Shown: one piece after another, positions 26,340-36,731 of the stretch
Position numbering within the stretch: position 1 is the first letter of the stretch
How the letters are laid out: each line of letters starts with the position of its first letter
Position numbers and translations under genes: made by a program
NCBI RefSeq assembly: GCF_036030735.1
Contig: NZ_CP107928.1
Location: 3,596,001-3,660,000 of the forward strand
Origin: Streptomyces sp. NBC_00425
GTDB taxonomy: Bacteria > Actinomycetota > Actinomycetes > Streptomycetales > Streptomycetaceae
DNA length: 64,000 bases
Direction: 5' to 3'
Notes under the pieces: generated by a model
Databases searched by the model: none
What the model was told of the DNA's origin: nothing
Seen by the model: the letters and a program-made list of their open reading frames with translations, nothing else

Positions 26340-27365
26340 ATGTCCGAGTGGTCCGTCGCCGAACCGAGGAAACTCTCCTTCGACGAGCCCGTGAGCGAAC
26401 TGCACGTGCGCATCGTCGAAGGCGCCGTGAACGTGGTGGGCACCGACGAGGGCCCCGCCCGCCTGGAGGTCTCCGAGGTCGACGGGCCGCCGCTGGTGGT
26501 CAGCCACCGCGACGGGACCCTGACCGTGGCCTACGAGGACCTGCCCTGGAAGGGCTTCCTCAAGTGGCTCGACCGCAAGGGCTGGCGGCGCAGGGCCGTC
26601 GTCTCGCTCGCCGTTCCGGCCGGCACCCGGGTGGAGGTCGGCGTGGTGAGCGCCGCCGCGGTGGTCTCCGGCATCGACGGCAGCGCCGAGGTGAAGGGCG
26701 TCAACGGGGACACCACCCTGGTCGGCCTCGCCGGCCCGGTGCGCGCCGACACCGTCTCGGGCAGCGTGGAGGCGCAGGCCCTCACCGGCGACCTGCGCTT
26801 CAACTCCGTCTCCGGGGACCTGACCGTGGTCGAGGCCGGATCCTCCGTGAAGGCCGACTCCGTGAGCGGGTCGATGATCGTCGACCTCGACCCCGCGAGC
26901 CGCCCCACACGAATCGACCTGACCAGCGTCTCGGGCGAGCTCGCCATCCGGCTGCCCCATCCGGCCGACGCCCAGGTGGAGGCGAACACCGCGAGCGGCT
27001 CGGTCTCCAACGCCTTCGAGGACCTGCGGGTCAGCGGCCAGTGGGGCGCCAAGCGCATCACGGGCCGACTGGGCGCGGGCAACGGCAAGCTCAGGGCGAC
27101 CACGATCTCCGGCTCGATCGCCCTCCTCAGAAGGCCTCCGACGGAGGACGCGACGGACACGGCGGACACAGCGGGGCATGCGAAGGGACACCCGACGGCG
27201 GACACCCGGGAGGGCGGGCGCACGGAGGCACGCAGGGCGGACCGGGGGCCGCAGGAGCACGCCGGCGCGTCCTCCCACCCGGGGGACAATGCCGTTTCCG
27301 GCCCGGGCGGCGAGACCTCCTCGGGCGCCCCGGCCGACAGCACGACCGACAAGAAGGTGTTCTGA
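26340..27365 (+). CDS. DUF4097 family beta-strand repeat protein
   Basis: 341 residues from ATG at 26340, with AAGGAGG 9 nt upstream. Short repeating units (VSGIDGSAEVKGVNGDTTL, VRADTVSGSVEAQALTGD, VKADSVSGSMIVDLDP) predict a right-handed beta-helix or solenoid, the adhesin-like DUF4097 fold. No signal peptide or membrane span. After residue 265 the tail is a disordered Thr/Glu/Arg-rich stretch. It is 1 bp from padR, and this pairing is common in actinobacteria, where it is thought to form an envelope- or drug-responsive unit; the actual role is unknown. Confidence 0.88.
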   Translation: MSEWSVAEPRKLSFDEPVSELHVRIVEGAVNVVGTDEGPARLEVSEVDGPPLVVSHRDGTLTVAYEDLPWKGFLKWLDRKGWRRRAVVSLAVPAGTRVEVGVVSAAAVVSGIDGSAEVKGVNGDTTLVGLAGPVRADTVSGSVEAQALTGDLRFNSVSGDLTVVEAGSSVKADSVSGSMIVDLDPASRPTRIDLTSVSGELAIRLPHPADAQVEANTASGSVSNAFEDLRVSGQWGAKRITGRLGAGNGKLRATTISGSIALLRRPPTEDATDTADTAGHAKGHPTADTREGGRTEARRADRGPQEHAGASSHPGDNAVSGPGGETSSGAPADSTTDKKVF

Positions 27366-27366
27366 C

Positions 27367-28587
27367 ATGCCTCCCGTCTTCGCACACGGCCGTCTCCGCC
27401 TCTACCTGCTGAAGCTGCTCGACGAGGCGCCGCGCCACGGCTACGAGGTGATCCGCCTCCTGGAGGAGCGCTTCCAGGGCCTCTACGCGCCCTCGGCGGG
27501 CACGGTGTACCCGCGGCTGGCCAAGCTGGAGGCCGAGGGTCTGGTCACCCACACCACCGAGGGCGGCCGCAAGGTGTACGCCATCACGGACGCGGGCCGT
27601 GCCGAACTCGCGGACCGCAGTGGTGAACTGGCCGATCTGGAACTGGAGATCCGCGACTCGGTCGCCGAACTCGCCGCGGAGATCCGTGCCGATGTGCGCG
27701 GGGCGGCGGGCGATCTGCGTCGCGAGATGCGGGCGGCGGCCTCCGAGGCCCGCCAGGGCGCCGGCCGCCCGAAGACGGCGGAGCACACCGGCCACGGAAC
27801 CCACGGCGAGGACGGCGAGAACGGCGAGAACGGCGAGTACGGCGACAAGGAGGCCTGGCGTGCCGCCAAGGAGGAGATGCGCCGCGTCAAGCAGGAGTGG
27901 AAGGAACAGGCGCGCCGGGCGAAGGACGAGAGCCGCCGCGCCCGCGAGGAGGCCCAGCGGGCCCGCCGCCAGGCCAAGGAGGCGCAGGAGAACGCCCGCA
28001 GCCAGGCCCAGGAAGAGGTGCAGCGCATCGCCCGCCGGGTGCAGGAACAGGTCCAGGACCACTTCTCCCGGGGCGACTGGCCGACGGGCGTCCGCGAGGG
28101 CCTGACCGAACTGGCCAAGGAGTTCGGCGAGTTCGGCAAGGACTTCGGCAGGGAGTACGGCAGGGACTTCGGCTTCGGCCGCACCGCCGACACGGGCAGC
28201 ACCACCGGCACGGGCGGCACGGGCAGCAGCACGACGGACCGGAAGACGACCACGCGTCCCGGACACCCGGGGACGCCGGACCGCTCCCCCACCCAGGACC
28301 ACGCCCCCGCCCAGGACCACTCGGTCGCCCAGGACCGCTCGGGCACCCCGGACTACTCCGGCACCCCGGAGGGCTTCCCCGCCGCGTACGAGCCGGCCTG
28401 GGCCCATGAGGACGCCGGCGGCGACCCGGCCCGCGACCTGGACCGCCTCCTGGACCGCTTCCGGGACGATATCCGGGACGCGGCCCGCGACCACGGCGTC
28501 ACGGCGGACCAACTCCGCGAGGCGCGCCGCCACCTGTCCACGGCGGCGGCTCACATCGGAGTGATCCTGCGGGTCCCCAAGGCGTGA
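27367..28587 (+). CDS. PadR family transcriptional regulator with long coiled-coil extension
   Basis: 406 residues. The N-terminal 75 residues are a PadR winged helix (LRLYLLKLLDEAPRHGYEVIRLLEE, GTVYPRLAKLEAEGLV). Residues 85-230 are strongly charged Glu/Arg/Lys/Ala helix, probably a long coiled coil. A Thr/Gly/Asp/Pro-rich disordered stretch follows, then a C-terminal helical segment (DLDRLLDRFRDDIRDAARDHGVTADQLREARRHL). Canonical PadR proteins are 110-190 residues, so this is more than twice the usual size. Likely autoregulates through the palindromes before DUF4097. Confidence 0.92.
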   Translation: MPPVFAHGRLRLYLLKLLDEAPRHGYEVIRLLEERFQGLYAPSAGTVYPRLAKLEAEGLVTHTTEGGRKVYAITDAGRAELADRSGELADLELEIRDSVAELAAEIRADVRGAAGDLRREMRAAASEARQGAGRPKTAEHTGHGTHGEDGENGENGEYGDKEAWRAAKEEMRRVKQEWKEQARRAKDESRRAREEAQRARRQAKEAQENARSQAQEEVQRIARRVQEQVQDHFSRGDWPTGVREGLTELAKEFGEFGKDFGREYGRDFGFGRTADTGSTTGTGGTGSSTTDRKTTTRPGHPGTPDRSPTQDHAPAQDHSVAQDRSGTPDYSGTPEGFPAAYEPAWAHEDAGGDPARDLDRLLDRFRDDIRDAARDHGVTADQLREARRHLSTAAAHIGVILRVPKA

Positions 28588-28601
28588 CGCTCACGGCCGA
28601 C

Positions 28602-28628
28602 GGGCGCCGGCGGTCTCAGCCGGCGCCC
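28602..28628. terminator. Convergent hairpin between padR and Clp_N gene
   Basis: 10-bp stem GGGCGCCGGC / GCCGGCGCCC with a 7-nt loop, 15 bp past padR and overlapping the last codons of the opposite gene. Confidence 0.7.
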
Positions 28629-29206
28629 GCGCCGGGCTCGCCTCCTCGCTCCTGGCCGCCGTAGAGCACCCGGGTCAGCGACGCGTGTGTGACGCCGTGG
28701 TCGGCGAGGATCTCCGAGGGGACACCGCGGCGGGCGGTCAGGGCGAGCAGCAGGTGCTCGTCGCCGATGTGCCGTTCGCCGTGGGCGACGGCGACGCGCA
28801 GGGTCCCGGTGAGCAGGTCCTTGGCGCCACGGCCGAACGGCCGCCGGCCGGACCGTCCGCCGAGGAGGCCGCCCCGGCCGACCGCGGCCAGCGCGCCTTC
28901 GCCGTGTGTCTCCTCGACCCGTGACACGATCTCCGCCAGGTCGATGCCCAGTCCGGACAGGGCGTCCGCGTCGGCCCGGGAGAGTCCGCCGCGGCGGCGC
29001 GTCTCGTCGAGATCCCGCACCAGCCCCGCCCGACCGCCGGGCGGCAGACCGAGCGAGGCCAGCGCGAAGGAACCGCGACTGCCCTCGCGGTCGAGGAGGG
29101 ACAGCAGGACGTGCGTCTCCTCGACCCGTGTCGCGCCCTCCCGCTCGGCGTGCCCCACGGCGCCCTCGACCACCGCACGGGCGTCCTTCGTGAATCGCTC
29201 GAACAT
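28616..29206 (-). CDS. Clp amino-terminal (Clp_N) domain protein
   Basis: 196 residues: two Clp_N repeats, the first from MFERFTKDARAVVEGAVGHA to about residue 70, the second around LLTGTLRVAVAHGERHIGDEHLLLAL (about 105-170). There is no AAA+ module, so it resembles stand-alone ClpC/ClpS-like substrate- or adaptor-binding domains. The start overlaps the stop of the HTH gene by one base (TGATG), so the pair is translationally coupled. Possible roles are an adaptor for a Clp ATPase or a modulator of the HTH partner's stability. Confidence 0.9.
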   Translation of the reverse strand: MFERFTKDARAVVEGAVGHAEREGATRVEETHVLLSLLDREGSRGSFALASLGLPPGGRAGLVRDLDETRRRGGLSRADADALSGLGIDLAEIVSRVEETHGEGALAAVGRGGLLGGRSGRRPFGRGAKDLLTGTLRVAVAHGERHIGDEHLLLALTARRGVPSEILADHGVTHASLTRVLYGGQERGGEPGAGAG

Positions 29207-29415
29207 CACTGCCTCCCGTACTTCTTGTGCACGGCCTGCCTGCTGACTCCGAGCTCCGCGGCGATCTCCTGCCACGACCAGCCCTGATTGCGCGCGCTGC
29301 GCACCTGCACCGCCTCCAACTGCTCCAGCAGCCGGCGCAGTGCCGCCACGGCGCGCAGTCCGACCCGTGGATCGCGGTCGCCGGCGCGCTCGGCGAGATC
29401 CGTCGCTTCCGTCAT
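29206..29415 (-). CDS. Small helix-turn-helix regulator linked to Clp_N protein
   Basis: 69 residues ending SWQEIAAELGVSRQAVHKKYGR, a clear helix-turn-helix recognition segment at the very C-terminus. The N-terminal half is helical and likely dimerises. Two nearly identical inverted repeats begin 3 bp upstream of the start codon, which strongly suggests autorepression. Forms a two-gene operon with the Clp_N protein. Confidence 0.85.
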   Translation of the reverse strand: MTEATDLAERAGDRDPRVGLRAVAALRRLLEQLEAVQVRSARNQGWSWQEIAAELGVSRQAVHKKYGRQ

Positions 29416-29418
29416 GAC

Positions 29419-29463
29419 TGTCAACCTACGTTGACAGTCTGTCGGTGTCAACCACGATTGACA
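29419..29463. promoter_or_regulatory. Tandem operators TGTCAA-N6-TTGACA before the HTH gene
   Basis: TGTCAACCTACGTTGACA at 29419-29436 (7-bp perfect arms) and TGTCAACCACGATTGACA at 29446-29463 (6-bp arms), 27 bp apart centre to centre. The TTGACA halves can double as -35 hexamers on either strand. Likely binding sites for the adjacent HTH protein. Confidence 0.8.
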
Positions 29464-29530
29464 TAACCGGCATGCGAAAGGCGGGCCCGGATTCCCCGGA
29501 CCCGCCCGTTCGCCCCCCGTTGCCGGCCGC

Positions 29531-30496
29531 TCAGCCGCCGGTGAGCACGATCTTGCCGAACAGGTCGCCGGACGCGAGCCGTTCGAACCCCTCGCGGGCC
29601 CGGTCGAGCGGCAGCGTCTCGTCGATGACGGGGCGGACGCCCGTGGCCGCACAGAAGGACAGCAGGTCCTCCAGTTCGTCCTTCGAGCCCATGGTGGAGC
29701 CGACGACCTTGAGCTCGAGGAAGAAGATCCGGGTCAGCTCGGCGTGCGAGGGACGGTCGCCGCTCGTGGCGCCGGAGATGACGAGCGTGCCGCCGGGCCG
29801 CAGGGACTTGACCGAGTGCGACCAGGTCGCCGCGCCGACGGTCTCGATGACGGCGTCCACCCGCTGCGGCAGCCGCGCACCCGGCTCCACCGCCTCGACG
29901 GCGCCCAGCTCCAGGGCCCGCTTCCGCTTGGCCTCGTCCCGGCTGGTGGCGAAGACCCGCAGCCCGGCCGCCCTGCCCAGCACGATGGCCGCCGTGGCGA
30001 CGCCGCCGCCGGCGCCCTGCACGAGAACGGAGTCGCCGGGACGCACCCCGGCGTTGGTGAAGAGCATCCGGTACGCCGTCAGCCAGGCCGTGGGCAGACA
30101 GGCGGCCTCCGCGAAGGAGAGCTCCTTCGGCTTGGGCAGGATGTTCCAGGTCGGCACGGCGACCTGCTCGGCGAAGGTGCCCTGGTACCGCTCGGTGAGG
30201 ATCGAGCGCGGCTCGTCGGGCCCGACGCCGTGCCCCGTCTGCCCGATGACGGAGTGCAGGACGACCTCGTTGCCGTCCTGGTCGACGCCGGCGGCGTCGC
30301 AACCGAGGATCATCGGCAGCCGGCCCTCCGGGAGGCCGACGCCCTTGAGCGACCAGAGATCGTGGTGGTTGAGGGAGGCGGCCCTGACGTCGACGGTGCT
30401 CCAGCCGGGCCGGGCCTCGGGAGCCGGACGCTCCCCCAACTCCAGTCCGGAAAGCGGCTGGTCACGGTCGATGCGGGCGGCGTAGACGGCGAACAT
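29531..30496 (-). CDS. MDR-superfamily zinc-binding dehydrogenase / quinone oxidoreductase-like
   Basis: 321 residues from ATG at 30496. GroES-like N-terminal domain (SLNHHDLWSLKGVGLPEGRLPMILGCDAAG) and a Rossmann domain with the NADP motif VLVQGAGGGVATAAIVLGRAAG. It lacks the four-Cys structural zinc loop of alcohol dehydrogenases, so it is closer to zinc-independent quinone oxidoreductases. Substrate cannot be read from sequence. Transcribed alone, converging on nothing obvious downstream but the Clp_N/HTH operators lie just beyond its 3' end. Confidence 0.88.
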   Translation of the reverse strand: MFAVYAARIDRDQPLSGLELGERPAPEARPGWSTVDVRAASLNHHDLWSLKGVGLPEGRLPMILGCDAAGVDQDGNEVVLHSVIGQTGHGVGPDEPRSILTERYQGTFAEQVAVPTWNILPKPKELSFAEAACLPTAWLTAYRMLFTNAGVRPGDSVLVQGAGGGVATAAIVLGRAAGLRVFATSRDEAKRKRALELGAVEAVEPGARLPQRVDAVIETVGAATWSHSVKSLRPGGTLVISGATSGDRPSHAELTRIFFLELKVVGSTMGSKDELEDLLSFCAATGVRPVIDETLPLDRAREGFERLASGDLFGKIVLTGG

Positions 30497-30600
30497 GCAA
30501 CCGACCCTAGGGTCCGGCGGCGGCAAGCGAAACCGGACGGCACTGTGACACATGCCCTCTTGCGCTCCCACCCCGCCCCAGCACGCCGAACACCGCGCGC

Positions 30601-30690
30601 GACTTCAGCCCGTCCCGCGACTTCAGACCGTCCGGCGACTTCAGACCGTCCGGCGACTTCAGCCCGTCCGGCGACTTCAGCCCGTCCGGC
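30601..30690. repeat. Five tandem 18-bp repeats
   Basis: Unit GACTTCAGMCCGTCCSGC, five head-to-tail copies: units 2 and 3 are identical, units 4 and 5 are identical, unit 1 differs by one or two bases. Followed by a partial copy running into GATTGAGGACGAG. Located behind the malic enzyme gene and upstream of the oxidoreductase start. Confidence 0.92.
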
Positions 30691-30793
30691 GATTGAGGAC
30701 GAGGCTCGTCCAGGGCCGAAGCGGGCGTCCAGGGGCGGCAGCCCCGGGGCCGGCGCCCTCGTCATCACCCGAACGGACGGACGGGTGGGTGGG

Positions 30794-30830
30794 CCAAAAA
30801 AATGGCCCCGCCCTCCCGGACGGGACCATT
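30794..30830 (-). terminator. Intrinsic terminator of malic enzyme gene
   Basis: On the minus strand AATGGTCCCG and CGGGGCCATT form a 10-bp stem (one G-U pair) followed by a run of seven T, 13 bp past the stop codon. Confidence 0.88.
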
Positions 30831-30842
30831 CGCAGGCGCACG

Positions 30843-32072
<1,230 letters not shown>

Positions 32073-32707
32073 TGTGTCTTACCCCTTAGGTCTGCATGGT
32101 TTGAGGGTGGCCACTCCTGATTGAGAAGTGGGCGGGCATCGCGCAGAGCCGAGGTGATGCGTACGGGCGTCTGCGCGTCGGGCGCGCCGCACACGCGCCC
32201 TGAGCCCCGGATGAGGGGTGTGAAGAACCTTCTTACCGGACGGGGACCACAGCCGACGAGTCCATTCGGTGCAAGGTCACACCGCTCGGTGTGTGGACCT
32301 TCGACAGAGGTCGCCACGAGTGACATGACTCATGCGGGGGGAGGCATGAGACTCCGCCGGTCCCCTTGACAATGCCTTGACAAGAAAGCATGTCGGCGCA
32401 CGCACCTCACCACGATGATCTCCGCGCGTGAGGAACCGAAGATTTTTCGGCCGGAACGGGGGATTCCCGCAGATGGTCCGGCTCCGTCCGGTCGTGATGT
32501 ACCGGACTGAGGCGGTTCGGGGGTCGCCCGTTATCCGATTTTGACATGGCTGCCCCCCTGAATGGCGTCGTCCGAATGGCAAGATGCCGTTATCACACGA
32601 GGTCGCGACACCCGAAGGTGTGTGTTCTCGTCGACCCAACGGCATGGTCGGCCCCTCGGCTGTGTCGCGCCATCGGCATCTCCATCCATCCGCCGGAGGA
32701 ACCCACC
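32073..32707. other. Divergent intergenic region, malic enzyme / ABC transporter
   Basis: 635 bp, the largest gap in the window. It must carry the promoters of both divergent units. Direct repeats CCTTGACAA at 32364-32372 and 32375-32383 give two overlapping -35-like hexamers. A short stem CCGAA/TTCGG lies near 32437-32451. No GlnR box and no reading frame with a believable start was found. Confidence 0.5.
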
Positions 32708-33670
32708 ATGACCGCACGCTCCACCCGAACCACGACCGCCGCGCGCACCCGCCTGGCAGCGGTCGGATCCCTCGCGGTCGCGGGCGCCCTGCTGCTCACC
32801 GCCTGCGGGGACCAGACCAACAGCGGCGGAAGCTCCTCCGAGTCGTCCAGCGGCTCCGACAAGGCCCCGCTCTTCTCGAAGCTGCCGGCGGAGATCCAGA
32901 AGTCGGGCGTCATCAAGGTCGGCACCAACGCCGAGTACGCCCCGATGGAGTCCGTCGAGGGCGGCAAGATCGTGGGCGTCGACCCGGACATCGCCGCCGC
33001 GCTCGGCAAGCAGCTCGGCGTCGACTTCCAGTTCACCTCGGGCGGTTTCGACACCCTGATCACCGCGGTCAACACCGGCCGCTACAACGTCGCCATGTCG
33101 TCCATCACGGACAACAAGCAGCGCCAGGAGGGCCTGGACGACAAGGGCAAGAAGCTGGGCGAGGGCGTCGACTTCGTCGACTACTTCACCGCCGGCACGG
33201 CCATCTACGTCAAGAAGGGCAACCCCAAGGGCGTCAAGACCATGGACGACCTGTGCGGTCAGACGGTCGCGGTGCAGCGGGGCACCACCTACGAGGAGGC
33301 CCTGAAGGCGCAGTCCAAGAAGTGCACGGACGGCGGCAAGAAGGCCCTCAAGATCGAGTCCTTCGAGAACGACACCGAGGCCCAGACCCGCGTGAAGTCC
33401 GGCGGCGCCGTGGCCGGCGTCAACGACTACCCGGTCGCCGTGGACATGGCCCGCAAGGCGGGCAACGGCAACACCTTCGAGGTGCTCGACGAGCAGTACG
33501 AGGCCGCTCCGTTCGGCATCGTCGTCGACAAGAAGAACACCCAGCTGCGCGACGCCCTCAAGGAGGCCGTCGACGCGATCATCAAGGACGGCTCCTACCA
33601 GAAGGTGCTGGAGAAGTGGGGCGCCGAGAGCGGCGCGATCAAGGCTGCCGCGGTCAACGGCGGCAAGTGA
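32708..33670 (+). CDS. Polar amino acid ABC transporter, substrate-binding lipoprotein
   Basis: 320 residues with a lipoprotein signal: basic start, hydrophobic stretch and lipobox LLTAC with Cys33. Mature protein is a family 3 periplasmic-type binding domain (VIKVGTNAEYAPMESVEGGKIVGVDPDIAAALG is diagnostic) and DLCGQTVAVQRGTTYEEAL follows. Anchored outside the membrane, it delivers an amino acid such as glutamate or a basic amino acid to the permease encoded next. First of three genes in a tight operon. Confidence 0.94.
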   Translation: MTARSTRTTTAARTRLAAVGSLAVAGALLLTACGDQTNSGGSSSESSSGSDKAPLFSKLPAEIQKSGVIKVGTNAEYAPMESVEGGKIVGVDPDIAAALGKQLGVDFQFTSGGFDTLITAVNTGRYNVAMSSITDNKQRQEGLDDKGKKLGEGVDFVDYFTAGTAIYVKKGNPKGVKTMDDLCGQTVAVQRGTTYEEALKAQSKKCTDGGKKALKIESFENDTEAQTRVKSGGAVAGVNDYPVAVDMARKAGNGNTFEVLDEQYEAAPFGIVVDKKNTQLRDALKEAVDAIIKDGSYQKVLEKWGAESGAIKAAAVNGGK

Positions 33671-33709
33671 TCCACCCCGCACCTCCTGAAGTCTTCGAAG
33701 GGCAGTCCC

Positions 33710-34674
33710 ATGACTGACAAGCTCGACAAGTCCTCCGCGGGCGCACCACCCGAGGACACCCCGCCGGTCGCCAAGGACGCGGCGTTCTCCGGGCCGCCGG
33801 AGGCCATCAAGGCGATCCCGGTGCGCCACTACGGCCGCTGGGTCAGCGCCGTGATCGTCATCGCGCTGCTCGCGCTGCTGGTCAACGCCTTCGCCCACGG
33901 CGACATCCAGTGGGACACGGTCGGCGACCAGCTGTTCGACTCGACCGTGATCGCGGGTGCCGGGCGCACCCTGCTGATCAGCATCCTGTCCATGGTGCTG
34001 GGCGTCGTCCTGGGCGTCGTACTGGCCGTGATGCGGCTGTCGAAGAACCCGGTGACCAGCACGGTCGCCTGGCTGTACATCTGGTTCTTCCGGGGCACCC
34101 CGGTGTACGTGCAGCTGCTGATGTGGTTCAACCTGGCGCTGATCTTCCCGATGCTGAACCTCGGTCCGATCTACAAGGACGAGATGACGGACGTCATGAC
34201 GCCGTTCATGTGCGCCCTGCTCGGCCTGGGTCTGAACGAGGCCGCGTACATGGCCGAGATCTGCCGGGCCGGCCTGCTGGCCGTCGACGAGGGTCAGACC
34301 GAGGCGGCCCACGCGCTCGGCATGAGCCACGGCAAGACGCTGCGCCGGATCGTCATCCCGCAGGCGATGCGGGTGATCGTGCCGCCGACCGGCAACGAGT
34401 TCATCAACATGCTGAAGACCTCGTCGCTGGTGTACGTGGTGACGTACAACGAGCTGCTGCGCTCGACGTCGGTGATCGGCTCCTCGTCGTTCGCCGTGAT
34501 GGAGCTGCTGTTCGTCGCCTCCATCTGGTACCTGGTCATGACCAGCGTCTTCAGCGTCTTCCAGTACTACCTGGAGCGCTACTACGCCCGCGGTTCGAGC
34601 CGTAGCCTGCCGCCCACGGTCTTCCAGAAGATCCGGGCCAACCTGTTCACGATCGGCCGCGAAAGGGGTGCGGC

Positions 34675-34678
<4 letters not shown>
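33710..34678 (+). CDS. Amino acid ABC transporter permease
   Basis: 322 residues of the HisMQ type. A 40-residue cytosolic N-terminal extension ([20 protein letters not shown]) precedes at least five hydrophobic helices. The EAA loop that docks the ATPase reads [29 protein letters not shown]. Only one permease gene is present, so it probably forms a homodimer. Starts 39 bp after the binding protein and overlaps the ATPase gene (ATGA). Confidence 0.94.
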
Positions 34679-35436
<758 letters not shown>

Positions 35437-35450
35437 CGGTACGGCACGCG

Positions 35451-35490
35451 GGGAAGGGGCGGTACGGGGATTCCCGTACCGCCCCTTCCC
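35451..35490. terminator. Bidirectional hairpin after ABC operon
   Basis: Perfect 18-bp stem (GGGAAGGGGCGGTACGGG and complement) with a 4-nt loop, between convergent genes ending at 35436 and 35503. Confidence 0.92.
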
Positions 35491-35502
35491 GTACCTGCGC
35501 GC

Positions 35503-36246
35503 TCAGGGCAACAGCGCCGGATTCAGCGCCAGTTGCCGCAGCTGGGCCTTCGTCAGCGGGTAGGTCTTCAGCGGCGGCCCCTCCTTGCCGGGGCCACTCC
35601 GGGTGCCCATCCAGTCCTGTACGAGCAGCACCTTGCCGTCGCCCCGTACCAGCCGGGCCTCCATCCAGCCGTCCGACTCCTTGTCGGCCTTCGGGCCCGA
35701 CTTCCGGATCGACAGCAGACCGACGCCGGGCACCTTCTCGCTGGTGCACTCTGCCACCAAGTTCGTGTCTCTGCGGAAGGCGCACGGGTCGAAGCCCGCG
35801 TCCTCGCCCTTCTCGCGCACCCGGACCGTCACGTAACCGACGCCCCCGTCCCGCGCGACGGCGTAATCCCCGTCGTACGGTCCGGTCCCCTTCTTGGTCA
35901 TCGGCGAGGTCCTCCAGCCGAACACCTTGGTCAACGTGACCTCGTGCACCTTGCCCACCCCCGCGGGCAGCAGCTTCGCGAAGCCGGCCGCCCCCGTGCC
36001 GGCCCCCGCGCTGCCGGTTCCCGCGGCTGCCGCGCTCCGACCCCCGCTCCCGTCCGGCAGGACACCCGGCCCGAGGACTGCTCCCGCGACGGCCACGGCC
36101 GCCACCGTGCCCGTGAGCACCACCCGCCGCCGGCGCCGTAGCGTCGCCGCCCGAGCGAAGACGCTCTCGCCGCTCCGGCCCACCGGCGCCTCCACCCTGT
36201 CGGCCACGCGCGCCAGCAGATCCCGCACCGTCTCCTGCTCGTTCAT
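35503..36246 (-). CDS. Membrane protein linked to small sigma factor (candidate regulator)
   Basis: 247 residues. Residues 1-37 are cytosolic (ETVRDLLARVADRVEAP), a single membrane span follows RRRRR at about 41-60 (VVLTGTVAAVAVAGAVLG), and the rest is outside the membrane with a Cys pair (DPCAF, AECTSEK). Its start overlaps the stop of the sigma factor gene (ATGA). Layout and coupling match anti-sigma-type partners of SigE-family sigma factors, but no zinc-binding anti-sigma motif is present and the family is not recognised, so this is inference. Confidence 0.72.
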   Translation of the reverse strand: MNEQETVRDLLARVADRVEAPVGRSGESVFARAATLRRRRRVVLTGTVAAVAVAGAVLGPGVLPDGSGGRSAAAAGTGSAGAGTGAAGFAKLLPAGVGKVHEVTLTKVFGWRTSPMTKKGTGPYDGDYAVARDGGVGYVTVRVREKGEDAGFDPCAFRRDTNLVAECTSEKVPGVGLLSIRKSGPKADKESDGWMEARLVRGDGKVLLVQDWMGTRSGPGKEGPPLKTYPLTKAQLRQLALNPALLP

Positions 36247-36731
36247 ACGAACTCCTCCCGTACCGCGGCCCGCAGCGCCGCGAGTCCCCTCGCCGTGTGG
36301 CTCTTGACCGTGCTCTCCCGCATCCCCAGCAGCTCGGCGGTCGCGGCGACGCCTAGGTCCTCCCAGTAGCGCAGCACCAGCACCGCCCGCTGCTTCGGCG
36401 GCAGTGCGGCGAGCGCGGCGCGGACCATCAGGCCGGCGTCCCGGTCCGTCGGCTGTGCCGCGACGTCGGGCAGCTCCCCGTAGGCGCGCTCGCGCCGCCA
36501 GAACCGGCGCCGCCCCGCGATGAAGGTGTTGACCAGCGTCTTGCGGGCGTAGGCCTCCAGGTTGTCCAGCCGCCCGTGCCGGCGTGCCCCGAGGACGACC
36601 TTGACGAGCGTCGTCTGGACGAGGTCGTCGGCCTCGTCGCGGTTGCCGCACAGCAGGAATGCGCTGCGGAACAACGCCGTCCGTCTTCCCTCGACGAAGG
36701 CGTGCAGAGCCGTTTCCGCGCCCCGCGTCAT
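36243..36731 (-). CDS. SigE-family ECF RNA polymerase sigma factor
   Basis: 162 residues. Region 2 is RTALFRSAFLLCGNRDEADDLVQTTLVKVV and region 4 is LPPKQRAVLVLRYWEDLGVAATAELLGMRESTVKSHTARGL. Length and the SFLLCGN-type start are typical of the abundant actinobacterial SigE/Sig-50-like group. A GGGGGAGGG ribosome binding site precedes ATG 36731. Co-translated with the single-span membrane protein, which probably controls it. Target promoters unknown. Confidence 0.92.
   Translation of the reverse strand: MTRGAETALHAFVEGRRTALFRSAFLLCGNRDEADDLVQTTLVKVVLGARRHGRLDNLEAYARKTLVNTFIAGRRRFWRRERAYGELPDVAAQPTDRDAGLMVRAALAALPPKQRAVLVLRYWEDLGVAATAELLGMRESTVKSHTARGLAALRAAVREEFV

Larger units (their letters stand above)
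30497..30842. other. Intergenic region with tandem repeat and malic enzyme terminator
   Basis: 346 bp with no gene. It holds five 18-bp repeats (30601-30690), the phrase GGCGATTGAGGACGAG after them, which resembles a motif widely scattered in Streptomyces intergenic DNA (from memory), and a hairpin with a T-tract ending the malic enzyme transcript. Confidence 0.65.

Noticed and set aside
29419..29463. LexA/SOS boxes
   Set aside because: The TGTCAA-N6-TTGACA dyads do not match the actinobacterial LexA consensus (CGAAC-N4-GTTCG), and the adjacent HTH protein is not LexA.
30601..30690. CRISPR array
   Set aside because: Repeats are directly adjacent without unique spacers and no cas gene is present.
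32073..32707. Hidden small gene or riboswitch in the 635-bp gap
   Set aside because: No frame combined a ribosome binding site with typical codon usage, and I could not fold a recognisable riboswitch.
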